Source: Caldora sp965222765
GTDB taxonomy: Bacteria; Cyanobacteriota; Cyanobacteriia; Cyanobacteriales; Coleofasciculaceae
Assembly: GCA_965222765.1 (NCBI GenBank)
Contig: CBDCVG010000034.1
Coordinates: 1-64,000, forward strand
DNA: 64,000 nucleotides
Direction of reading: 5' to 3'
A model generated the notes under the pieces. The model saw nothing but the letters and a program-made list of their open reading frames with translations. It did not search any database and was not told the DNA's origin. The position numbers and the translations under genes are program-made. This document shows positions 31,447-40,078 of the stretch, piece by piece (the stretch's first letter is position 1; every line of letters starts with the position of its first letter).

Positions 31447-31602
31447 CTCGTCGCCTCCAAGAGCAATTGACCTTAAAATACTAGAGCTTGGGTTGATGTA
31501 TAATCCCTTCCTTGTTACCAATATTTCTTATATTAATCCGGAAATGTCAGTAATTTCGAGGGAAATGATATATCCATCCCCTGCAATTTATTCACCCTCA
31601 TG

Positions 31603-33543
31603 ATGCCTCTGCTGTGCACTCAACAACACGCGAATTCCCCTAGTAATCGCTTTTGTACCACATGTGGTGAAAATTTGGTGAGCAAGAAAATTCATTCTGG
31701 ACTAATTTTAGGTGATCGCTATCGTATTATTCGTGAGCTAGGGCAGGGTGGCTTTGGGCGCACTTATTTAGCTGAAGATCTTAATCGCTACAACGAGCAT
31801 TGTGTTCTCAAAGAATTTGCCCCTAATTTTCAAGGCACTTATGCTGCCCGCAAATCCCAACAGCTATTCGAGCGGGAAGCTAGTGTTCTTTATCAGCTGC
31901 AACACCCCCAAATTCCCAAGTTTAGAGAACTGTTTGAAGCCAAACAACAGGGCAAAAGCTCTCTATTTTTGGTACAAGACTTTGTTATCGGGCAAACTTA
32001 CTGTACTTTACTCAGAGCCCTTAAAAGTCAGGGGCAGAGGTTTAGTGAAACTGAAGTTACTCAACTACTGCTCCAAATTCTGCCAGTTTTAGACTACATT
32101 CACTCCCGAGGAGTAATTCATCGGGATATTGCTCCCGATAATCTGATGCTGCGCAGTAGTGATGGACTACCAGTACTAATTGACTTTGGTGGAGTCAAGC
32201 AAGTAGCTGTGACAGTGGCGATGGAGTACCAAGGAACTATCTTTGATACGAAAAAGATACCCGCGACGCGAGTAGGTAAAGTAGGCTATGCTCCCCCAGA
32301 ACAAATACAACAAGGCATGGCTTCTGCTAATAGCGATTTGTATGCCCTAGCCGCAACAGCTTTGGTACTGCTCTCAGGGAAAGAACCAACTCAATTGATT
32401 GAGCCTCAAAGCCTAAAGTGGAATTGGCGGCAAGAGGTTGACCTGACACCCCAGTTAGGAGATATTCTAGACCGTATGCTCGAGCGTAAGCCAAGCGATC
32501 GCTTTCCTAGTGCTGCTGAAGTACTAAAAGCTCTACAAGTTGATGTTGAGTCAAATCATCAAACTCCACCTCCTGATGATCCTCCACCTTCTCATAATCC
32601 ATTGTTAGGTTGGTTATGGAAAATTCCACTATTGTTCCTTGTGATTGCTAGTGCTGGTAGCTTTGGCTGGTTTGCTGGCAACCTTTGGATTGAAACCCAA
32701 ACTCCATCTCTAGGGGAAAATGAATTAATAGTTGAGGAGGATAATTCTACTGATACTGAGTATCCCCCACCATTGAAGTTTGCTCCTGAGGAGGAACAGC
32801 GTAGGGCAGAACTGAAGCAGCAGCTCACGAGTTTAGGTATTGACCGTGGTTTCTACGATAAGTTAGTTTATGAAGCCTTTTGGGCGAAATACCCTCAGCA
32901 AAAAGGACGCAAGCCCAGTAATTCCTCAAAAGATGCTAAGTTAAGAGCCCAAAAAGATGCGATCGCTATTGATTTACTCAATAAGATCATGGTGCTCAAA
33001 TTGAGCGACAAGGCAATGCAGGGTTTAGGAAACTATAAAAAATCTGACCTCACCCGCTGGAAAAATCAAGCCAATCGGCTCCACCTTAGTAGCAGTGCCC
33101 TTTATGATTTAGCTGATGCTAAATTTTTCCAGCAGTTTCCTGAGCAACCTCGTGAGCAGTTGACTGACAAATCCATTGGACAAGTATGGGAAGCAATTGT
33201 TGAAGATACAATCAGCAAGTTGCAATCTCAAGCTGCTGTTGAGCAAATTGTCTTTGACCAAGGAACAGTAAGTCAACAAAAAAGTGGTACTCTCAACCCA
33301 GGAGAAGGCAAAGCTTTTATCGCTCAACTTTCGAGTGATCAGGTAATGAAGATAGAGCTGCAAGCCGATTCTTCAACTTTGTTCAGTATCTATGGTCCTC
33401 CCAACGTCAAGTCTCTTATGGAAGATTCCCAGAAGCGCAGTTGGTCAGGGGTTATTAAAAAATCCGGTTATTATGAGTTTATCGTAGTTTCGGAAGCTGC
33501 TGAGCCCATTGATTATCAACTCAATATCACAATTGATAATTGA
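31603..33543 (+). CDS. Ser/Thr protein kinase with N-terminal zinc ribbon
   Basis: About 646 residues. Residues 3-24 hold Cys pairs (LLC.., FCTTCG) of a short zinc ribbon common in cyanobacterial kinases. The Pkn2-type kinase domain (about 33-300) has GQGGFGRTYLAED, catalytic Lys in VLKEF, HRDIAPDNLMLR and DFGGVKQ. A membrane helix follows at about 340-362 (IPLLFLVIASAGSFGWFAGN), then an extracytoplasmic region with a PPC-like beta domain at the C-terminus. The start may be either of two adjacent ATG codons (31600 or 31603). Confidence 0.92.
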   Translation: MPLLCTQQHANSPSNRFCTTCGENLVSKKIHSGLILGDRYRIIRELGQGGFGRTYLAEDLNRYNEHCVLKEFAPNFQGTYAARKSQQLFEREASVLYQLQHPQIPKFRELFEAKQQGKSSLFLVQDFVIGQTYCTLLRALKSQGQRFSETEVTQLLLQILPVLDYIHSRGVIHRDIAPDNLMLRSSDGLPVLIDFGGVKQVAVTVAMEYQGTIFDTKKIPATRVGKVGYAPPEQIQQGMASANSDLYALAATALVLLSGKEPTQLIEPQSLKWNWRQEVDLTPQLGDILDRMLERKPSDRFPSAAEVLKALQVDVESNHQTPPPDDPPPSHNPLLGWLWKIPLLFLVIASAGSFGWFAGNLWIETQTPSLGENELIVEEDNSTDTEYPPPLKFAPEEEQRRAELKQQLTSLGIDRGFYDKLVYEAFWAKYPQQKGRKPSNSSKDAKLRAQKDAIAIDLLNKIMVLKLSDKAMQGLGNYKKSDLTRWKNQANRLHLSSSALYDLADAKFFQQFPEQPREQLTDKSIGQVWEAIVEDTISKLQSQAAVEQIVFDQGTVSQQKSGTLNPGEGKAFIAQLSSDQVMKIELQADSSTLFSIYGPPNVKSLMEDSQKRSWSGVIKKSGYYEFIVVSEAAEPIDYQLNITIDN

Positions 33544-33616
33544 TAATTGGTAATTGGTAATTGGTAATTGGTAATTGGTAATTGATAATTGGTAATTGAT
33601 AATTGATAATTGATAA
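33534..33616. repeat. TAATTGG/TAATTGA heptamer tandem repeat
   Basis: About eleven copies of a 7-bp unit (TAATTGG or TAATTGA), starting at the stop codon region of the kinase gene. Related tracts occur at 24480-24515, 43709-43775 (inside a gene) and 59284-59345. Confidence 0.8.
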
Positions 33617-33747
33617 AGAAATTACGTCATCCTGAGCGATAGCGAAGGATCTCTGAGGCTGCCCAGATGCTTCACTAGTGTTGACTGGGTAAGTCCTAAT
33701 CAAGTCAAAATTGCCTAACAACTTGCTAACACGAAATCCCCCGTGCT
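33617..33747. other. Spacer with repeat fragments
   Basis: No gene. Contains CCTGAGCGATAGCGAAGGAT, a common dispersed repeat, and an IS200/IS605-end-like AATCCCCCGTGCTTTAGCCG fragment at 33737-33765. Confidence 0.4.
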
Positions 33748-34491
33748 TTAGCCGAGGGATGAGTTAACATCAGGATCGATTCCGGCTTTTCGGAGTAATT
33801 GTTCTAAATGTTTAGCTTTTTCTTCAGCAATTTCCTTAGCCTGACGTTCCTGCTGAAGTTGTCCTTCAAAATGCTGTTGTGTAGCTACGATTGTTTCCTC
33901 TGGAGTTAAATATCTTTTTCCTTGTTGATCATACCAATATAACCATTCTCTCGTAATTCCTTGATATGTTCCTTCTTCTCTACCAATACCTAAATTAATT
34001 TCTGGCAACCATACCGGTTCACCTGCTAATAATTGATATTCTCCCTCCTCAAGTTGATATACTTCTAAACGGGGTTTTCTTTTTCTTAGTGGGTTATAGA
34101 TGACATAATATAATATTCCCAGTTTTGCATAATCTTCTTTCTTTTGTGTATATTCTCCTCGTCTAGTTTGGGAAATCACTTCTAATACCATAATTGGTAC
34201 TTTCTTCTCTTCCCATAAAACATAAGATAAACGTAAATCTGAATCTATAATTCTGGGTACTCCAATACTGAGAAAACCATCGGGTACAATTGCTGGTTCA
34301 TCAGGAATAAAATAAATTCCCATATCCACCCCAAAAAACCAATCCATTCTTTCCGACCAAATCAAGGCAAGAATTGCTTTGAGTAATCCAGGAATTAAAT
34401 CTTGTAATTCGTTATCCACAGGTGTATCATCTGAATCAGGTAAATCTTCAGCAGAGGGTAAACATTGTCGAGGATTATATTTTAGTAGCAT
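33748..34491 (-). CDS. Uma2 family (DUF820) endonuclease-like protein
   Basis: About 247 residues from ATG 34491; a longer reading from 34572 overlaps the upstream ATPase and is rejected. VDMGIYFIPDEPAIVPDGFL, VPIMVLEVISQTRRGEYTQK and YYVIYNPLRKRKPRLEVYQL are the Uma2 core, with the acidic cluster at PDGF and EVIS. It ends in a coiled coil plus LLRKAGIDPD, like the 20080 protein. Confidence 0.85.
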   Translation of the reverse strand: MLLKYNPRQCLPSAEDLPDSDDTPVDNELQDLIPGLLKAILALIWSERMDWFFGVDMGIYFIPDEPAIVPDGFLSIGVPRIIDSDLRLSYVLWEEKKVPIMVLEVISQTRRGEYTQKKEDYAKLGILYYVIYNPLRKRKPRLEVYQLEEGEYQLLAGEPVWLPEINLGIGREEGTYQGITREWLYWYDQQGKRYLTPEETIVATQQHFEGQLQQERQAKEIAEEKAKHLEQLLRKAGIDPDVNSSLG

Positions 34492-34519
34492 AGCTTTTTC
34501 ATCTTTTTTAACTGGCGGG

Positions 34520-35759
34520 TTATTTTCGCCGCGCTGCACTAGCAATCCTTTCAATTGCATCATTGACTGCAACCTTATCCAAAGAGCCAGAAGTCATCAA
34601 CTGAGCTAAATTTTTAATATTTTTGACAAGGGTAAGTTTACTTTCTCCAGTTGCTAAATCTCGATGAACAACAACTATAAAAAATACTGCTTCTGACTCA
34701 ATTCTACCAACTAAAACTGGATTATGGGTAGTAACTAATAGATCAATTTTTCGTCTTGTCGCAATTTCTTGAATTATTCTCCAAATCAAGTGAAAATGAG
34801 AAGGATAAAGTCCATATTCCACATTTTCAATAATAATCTGACTTCCTGGCGGTCTCGTCAGCAGTGCTGTTAAAATTGCTAACCAGCGCAACGTTCCATC
34901 CGACAGACCGGTTGCATCTATCTGTATAAGCCGATCTGGTTGCCATAGTTCTTCACAGTAGAGCATGGCTTCTGTGGCAAATTTACCTACTTTTTCTGTC
35001 CAAAGTCTTTGAATATCTACCTCTAATAACTTCTTTATATAAACAGATATACTTGATTCTACCTGAATTTTCTGTTGCTCTGGTAAAGCGGCTAAGACTC
35101 CGGCAATATTGGAGGCATCACTTGCTAAGCTCTGAGCCAGCCTGGAACCATTCCGCATTCGGTCAGGAATTGGATTCAGGATAAAAATTTCTTCGAGGGT
35201 TTGACTAACTACCTTAATCCCCTCAACCAATTTTCTGGGTGAATAAACCCCCTTAATCTGACTCAATATTGAATAATCTCTTTTCCATAAAACTTGAATG
35301 TTAGTGTTTTCATCACTATAAATTTCAGCTGTAATTTGAGGAGAATTTGATAAATCCAAATGGGTTTCTAACAAGGAAGTCTGAATGGGATGTTGTTGAC
35401 TGGGTTTATACTCTTGATAAACCAGATATTCGTAAAATAGCTGAATCTGGGGTTGAGTTTGTACAGTAATTACGTAGAGGTAATTGACTTCTCTCATTTT
35501 CTCCTTGAATTAGCACCTTGAGGGTAAAATAAGGAGTTGAGTTATGAACAGCTCCCTCGATTCCATTAAGAACAGTCGTATACCCAGATAAAGCTGCTTG
35601 AATTTCTTCACCTTTTACCGTTCTTTTGAGAAATTTCAGAGCGTCAATGGCATTGGATTTACCACTAGCATTTTTACCGAGGAGAACAGTAATTGGGTTA
35701 AGTGGAAGTTCCGCCTTACCAAAACTTCTCCAATTTTCCAAAATTAGTTGCTTAAGCAT
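34520..35759 (-). pseudogene. AAA/RecF-like ATPase split by a frameshift
   Basis: The N-terminal frame starts at ATG 35759 (MLKQLILENWRSF, Walker A GKNASGKS) and runs out at 35406. The C-terminal frame (34520-35497) resumes at once with matching sequence and holds the ABC-type signature LSDGTLRWLAI, Walker B (IIIENVEYGLYPSH) and the switch His in LLVTTHNP. The shift lies at about 35485-35500, near an AAAATGAGAGAAG run, after the segment VLIQGENER. Joined length is about 410 residues, typical for this RecF-like family. It could be a real frameshift, programmed slippage or a sequencing error. Its first codons overlap the 3' end of the 36693 gene by 8 bp. Confidence 0.8.
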
Positions 35760-36693
35760 TACCCGCCTCAAAGCGCTTCCAACCAGTGTCTTGATAGCCA
35801 AAATTAAACATTTCCGGGTGCAGAATCTCTGCTAGGATCTCTAGAGAATCGACTAACCGTGGTCCTGGTCTATTGAAATAAGAATTGCCATCCGCTAAGT
35901 AAACCTTACCGTTGCGGACAGCTTGTAAACTAGACCATTCTAGCCGCTGTGTCAGTTGTTGTGTTTCCTGGTGGGTGCGATCTAAATCAAAGCCACAAGG
36001 CATGATAATAATTATTTGTGGATCTGCTGCTACTAATTGGTCCCATTCTAGATAAGGGGAGTGCTTACCCAAAGCTCCAAATAGAGGATTACCCCCAGCA
36101 ATAGTTATTAGTTCCGGAATCCAGTTACCAGTTGCCATTAGGGGATCTGTCCACTCAATGCCAGCTACAGTGGGACGATGATTATCGGGGAGCACTTGGG
36201 TTTTTTGCCGACAGGCTTCGACGCGGGAGTTGAGTTGAGTTAGTAGTGGCTGGGAAGCTACTCCTAGTTTGGCAGCCACTTGTTCAATATCTGTCCAAAC
36301 CTCTTTTAGTAAGTTGGGTTGTAAAGAAATGAGTTGGGGGTGGCTGGAAGTGAGTTCCCTTACTGCTTGTTCAACAACATCGAAGTTGACAGCACAAACA
36401 TCACATTGATCTTGGGTGATAATGTGGGTAGGCTGCAATTGTTCTAGCACATCGGTTTTCAGCTCGTAGATACTGAGGGCTTTTTTGACTAAGTTGAGGA
36501 TATTAGCATCAATTTCGGCACTAGGTTGTTCACTGTTAATGCGTGCTTCAGTACAAACGGGACGACTGAGGATTTCTGGGGGATAGTCACATTCGTGCGA
36601 TCGCGCCACAATTTGATCAGTTAATCCCAATGCTGCGACAATTTCTGTCGCACTGGGGAGCAAACAGACTATTCTTAGGTCTGAAGGAGTCAT
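35752..36693 (-). CDS. BtuF-like cobalamin-binding periplasmic-fold protein
   Basis: About 313 residues of the BtuF/FhuD substrate-binding fold: RIVCLLPSATEIVAALGL at the start, HECDYPPE, TQDQCDVCAV, IAGGNPLFG and LAEILHPE near the C-terminus. There is no signal peptide or lipobox, so unlike BtuF it looks cytosolic. Such 'cobalamin-binding protein' homologues are common in cyanobacteria. It is followed by the AAA ATPase gene with an 8-bp overlap. ATG 36693 is preferred to GTG 36699. Confidence 0.82.
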   Translation of the reverse strand: MTPSDLRIVCLLPSATEIVAALGLTDQIVARSHECDYPPEILSRPVCTEARINSEQPSAEIDANILNLVKKALSIYELKTDVLEQLQPTHIITQDQCDVCAVNFDVVEQAVRELTSSHPQLISLQPNLLKEVWTDIEQVAAKLGVASQPLLTQLNSRVEACRQKTQVLPDNHRPTVAGIEWTDPLMATGNWIPELITIAGGNPLFGALGKHSPYLEWDQLVAADPQIIIIMPCGFDLDRTHQETQQLTQRLEWSSLQAVRNGKVYLADGNSYFNRPGPRLVDSLEILAEILHPEMFNFGYQDTGWKRFEAGNA

Positions 36694-36822
36694 AATCACT
36701 AGCTATAGCACTACTTGAATAGAGAATAAGGAAGAGGAAATAGTCAACAATACCTTAAGCTGCCTTATTACTGGGGTGGAAAGTATCTGCAAAAATTCAA
36801 TTTTGGCACAGAGGTGAACTAG

Positions 36823-37506
36823 TTGCGAGGCGATCAAATTTACGTTATCCGAGAATTTCTCAATCTTCAGGGAGTATACGAACATCATGGTATTGATTAT
36901 GGGGATGGTAGTGTCATTCACTACCGCAAGACTAATGAAACCATCTCCCGCACCGCAATGGCTACTTTTAGTCAGGGTAAGAAAGTCTATGTGAAGCAGT
37001 ACCAAACTTGTTTTATTCCAGATGTGGTGATTCACCGCGCTGAGAGTCGGTTGGGGGAGAGGGAATACAATCTGCTATTTAACAATTGTGAACATTTTGC
37101 TACCTGGTGCAAGACAGGCATCAGCGAAAGCCAGCAAATCAAAGACGTTCTGCCAATTATTAGTAGAATAAATGTCGAGGAATTATACCAACCGATTAAA
37201 CAGGCGCTTCAGGGAGCAAGCCAAGCAAACCAACAGGAGGCTCTGCCGTTGTTGAACCAGGCTTTAGCTGAAATTAAGGTGGTTTGGGATAGGCTCCAGC
37301 CACAGTACAATCAAGCAGTCGAGGAGATGAACACCTGGCATCAGGTAGCACAGCAAGCTCTCCAACAAGGTAGGGAAGATTTAGCTCGCGCAGCAATCCA
37401 GCGGAAGCTCAGCTATAAGCAAGAAGCCACTGAGTTGAAAGAAAAATTAGATCAGTTGGCAAAGATGACAGAAACTCTAATTCTTAACCGCACTTCGATC
37501 AACTAG
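36823..37506 (+). CDS. LRAT-like (lecithin retinol acyltransferase) domain protein
   Basis: 227 residues from TTG 36823. Residues 3-100 are an LRAT/NlpC-like thiol acyltransferase domain: His21/His22 in YEHHGIDYGDGSVIHY, and Cys89 in NNCEHFATWC with the typical NCEHF box. Residues 110-227 form a long coiled coil. There is no signal peptide. Substrate unknown; bacterial members may act on lipids or peptides. Divergently placed from the cobalamin-binding-like gene. Confidence 0.82.
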   Translation: MRGDQIYVIREFLNLQGVYEHHGIDYGDGSVIHYRKTNETISRTAMATFSQGKKVYVKQYQTCFIPDVVIHRAESRLGEREYNLLFNNCEHFATWCKTGISESQQIKDVLPIISRINVEELYQPIKQALQGASQANQQEALPLLNQALAEIKVVWDRLQPQYNQAVEEMNTWHQVAQQALQQGREDLARAAIQRKLSYKQEATELKEKLDQLAKMTETLILNRTSIN

Positions 37507-37556
37507 CACTTTAGGAATAGGGAATGGGAAAGAAAGTGCGATCGCGGATCTTGTAG

Positions 37557-37685
37557 TGGCGTGACACGACTAAAACTGTAGGTTGGGTGTAACGAAGTGA
37601 AACCCAACATTCGTGTTACTGGCGTTGGGTTACGCTATCGCTTCACCCAACCTACCTATGCCATTATTTTAGGTGTGTCGCGCCA
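37557..37685. repeat. Solo copy of the inner MITE palindrome
   Basis: TGGCGTGACACGACTAAAAC..GTAGGTTGGGT at the left and its near-complement (ACCCAACCTAC .. TTTTAGGTGTGTCGCGCCA) at the right. This is the inner part of the element at 15192-15405, here without the TCAGGACTTACGCA outer arms. Confidence 0.75.
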
Positions 37686-37720
37686 GTAGGTTGGTTGAGT
37701 TTGCTATTATTTTTTGCTAT

Positions 37721-37827
37721 TACAGCGCTTACCGCTGCAATGAGGTACACCTGAATAAGTTGTCAAGATTTGATAGATTTTTTCCTCGTAGATTTTAGTG
37801 TACCTCGTAACAGCGCGAAGCGCTGTA
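37721..37827. repeat. 107-bp element with TACAGCGCTT inverted ends
   Basis: Perfect 10-bp inverted repeats TACAGCGCTT (37721) and AAGCGCTGTA (37818-37827). The left 26 bp recur in inverted orientation, with one base inserted, at 38822-38848, inside the CHAT pseudogene. Confidence 0.65.
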
Positions 37828-37925
37828 TTTTTTTATAATGGGAAAATGTGCGCCCATATATAATGTAAAGTAACAATATCCATAATTCTCTCTTCAATTC
37901 CTAACCTAAAACCTAAAACCTATTA

Positions 37926-38954
37926 TTAATCTGCTTCTCCAATAAGTGTAAAAGCTGCCCAGTTTTTAGGATTAGGATGCTTCTGTTTCATTTTGAGCAT
38001 TGCTTGGCGCAAGGCTTGGGCTTTATTACCACTTTGCTGCCACTGTTGATAAAATTCCTCCATCAAATCCCTCGTCGGTGCATCAGGAACTTTCCACAAG
38101 GAGACAATTACACTGGGAGTTCCAGCATTAACCAAGGAACGGGATAAGCCAATTACCCCATCACTGGTAATTTCTCCTCTACCTGTATCACAAGCACTCA
38201 ATACTACTAGTTTTGCCTTCAGTTCCAAGTCCAGGATTTCTCCAGCGGTGAGCAAGCCGTCATCTTTGCTAGATGGTGCTAGAGCTAAGGCTCCGGGTAG
38301 ATCTAATCTGACTTTTCCTTGGATCTGTCCGTAATCCAATAAGCCGTGGGTGGCGAGATGGATAATACTAGCGTTGGAAGATTGGGATTTGATGGTAGTT
38401 TCAGTTGCTTGATTACCGATGAGAGCTTCGGTATTGAATAATTGAGCAATGGCGATCGCTTCTTGTTGAGCGCCTGGTAAAACGGAAGGCAATCTCGCCA
38501 GTAGGAGGGATTACCCAGATGTAGAGTTGATCGTAAACAATCGAATATTCGACTAGGGTGGCGTTTTGTTGAGAGGCAATTTGTTGAATTTCCTTGAGGG
38601 TGGGTGGTTTGATAGTAATTTGTTCAGCAGCTTCGGGGGATAAGCGCTGTGCTAATAACTCTACAAAAGCTCTCGCTCTAACCCGCTCCGAAATTTCTAG
38701 GGCAGGATGAAACTTATTCTGGGCAACTAGAGTTCGTTGCAATCCTAGGTAGGTAGAAACCTGCTTTTCCAAGATGGAAATTTTATCAATATCCGCTAAT
38801 CCAGATCGCAAAGACTCCCGAACCTCCATTGCAGCGGTAAGCGCTGTATCTGTGCTGTCGAGACACTACCTGTAATAGGCAACAGGTGAGAACCTAAAGA
38901 CAACAACAGAGTGGCTAGGAAAAGACTCAGGAATTTTTTCAGACGATAGCTCAT
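37926..38954 (-). pseudogene. Decayed secreted CHAT-domain (caspase-like) protein gene
   Basis: Three reading frames together make a scrambled TPR-CHAT protein. A start at 38954 encodes a signal peptide (MSYRLKKFLSLFLATLLLSL) that runs into a repeat and a stop. 38413-38829 encodes a pre-CHAT region (QVSTYLGLQRTLVAQNKFHP, ISERVRARAFVELL, LYIWVIPPTGEI). 37926-38492 encodes the CHAT catalytic half with His in LATHG and Cys in SACDTGRGE, ending NWAAFTLIGE. TPR repeats and the segment between IWVIPP and LPGAQQEA are deleted. At least two deletions or frameshifts make it non-functional. Confidence 0.82.
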
Positions 38955-38981
38955 AGGTAGTCAGCTAATACAAAGATTATC

Positions 38982-39253
38982 TCAGGACTTATACAGCTAC
39001 ACTACATATAGAATCAAAGGTGCGTTACGCTACGCGACGCTGCTGGCGAAATATTTCGTAATGTCGTAAAGCGACTGGAAGCCCCCTAAATCCCCCAATT
39101 CTGGGGGACTTTGAGTCCAGGCTCCCCCAGAATTGGGGGCTGGGGGGCTTCAAAAACCTTCGTTCTGTTGCCAATATTTCGGAATGTTAATTTCGCCACC
39201 AGCATCCGCTACGCTAACACACCCTACAAATAGAGGTTTTGCGTAAGTCCTGA
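38982..39253. mobile_element. MITE-like element, same outer arms as 15192-15405
   Basis: Ends TCAGGACTTATACAGCTAC and TGCGTAAGTCCTGA (one arm with two mismatches). The interior is different from the other copy: a GCGTTACGCTACGCGACGC repeat and a 75-bp palindrome built on CCCCCAATTCTGGGGGA / TCCCCCAGAATTGGGGG. No ORF. Confidence 0.72.
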
Positions 39254-39409
39254 TCTGTGGCAATCATTGCTCTAAGTAGCACTAGTAACCTATCTGTAGT
39301 AATTGAGCAAATTACGCAACAGTCTCAGCAATATTGGGTTACTCTGAGAATTAGGCAAAATCTTTAGTTGTTATGGAAAATCACCTACCTAACACCTAAC
39401 ACCTAATAC

Positions 39410-39871
39410 CTAATACCTACTTAATTTAACTTGCCTCAAATCAATTTCTAAATCAATAGTCACTCCATAAGTAATATTAGGAATCAAAGGAGCGAGAATT
39501 TCTAGTATTGAAGGATCTTGAAAATGAGCAGGTTTGGTTTCTGGATGGGGATAATAAATCCAGCCAGCATAAGCTTGTTTTTGGTAAATCACACGACAAG
39601 GAGAAAATGAGAAATCTTCTGCCGGGGAATCAATATACCATTGAACCTGAGAGAAGGTATAGGTCGGCTGGACGAGTTCAACAGTATAGGGATGAATAGA
39701 AATGTTTAATGTTCCCAGAAAGCAAGAACTCAAATCAAGTCCCAAAGCTTGAAAATAAGGAAACTGCATTTTAATACTACCTTCAGGATAGGGGCTATCT
39801 GTCGCCCCTCCTGAAGCGATTTTATATCCTGGTCGAACCAGTCCGACTACAGTGTGCCATTCTGGATTCAT
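39410..39871 (-). CDS. Hypothetical protein, possibly riboflavin-kinase (RibK)-like fold
   Basis: 153 residues. VVGLVRPGYKIASG, then FLGTLNISIHPY, PHPETKPAHFQDPSILEIL and ITYGVTIDLEID recall the order of motifs in archaeal-type CTP-dependent riboflavin kinases (glycine-rich start, GTLN, viEilaP, G..v.i.v), but the match is faint. Cytosolic, monocistronic. It should be treated as hypothetical unless structure prediction supports the fold. Confidence 0.5.
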   Translation of the reverse strand: MNPEWHTVVGLVRPGYKIASGGATDSPYPEGSIKMQFPYFQALGLDLSSCFLGTLNISIHPYTVELVQPTYTFSQVQWYIDSPAEDFSFSPCRVIYQKQAYAGWIYYPHPETKPAHFQDPSILEILAPLIPNITYGVTIDLEIDLRQVKLSRY

Positions 39872-40078
39872 TGCCTATTCTCTGACTTTTACAGTATATT
39901 TTATCTAGCGTAATCTAGGTAATAATACCATTCCACTTACCAACTACAACCTATGGCAACCCGAAAATTACGACTTATTCAGCAAGCCCTAATTATCATT
40001 ACCTAACATCTATCAATGGCTTTTGACCACAGTTTTCGTTGCTACAATTTAACGAAATAGAATTGTATAAGAATTGGC

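Noticed and set aside
33534..33616. Possible CRISPR array
   Set aside because: The repeated unit is 7 bp with no spacers; it is a simple tandem repeat. No cas gene is in the window.
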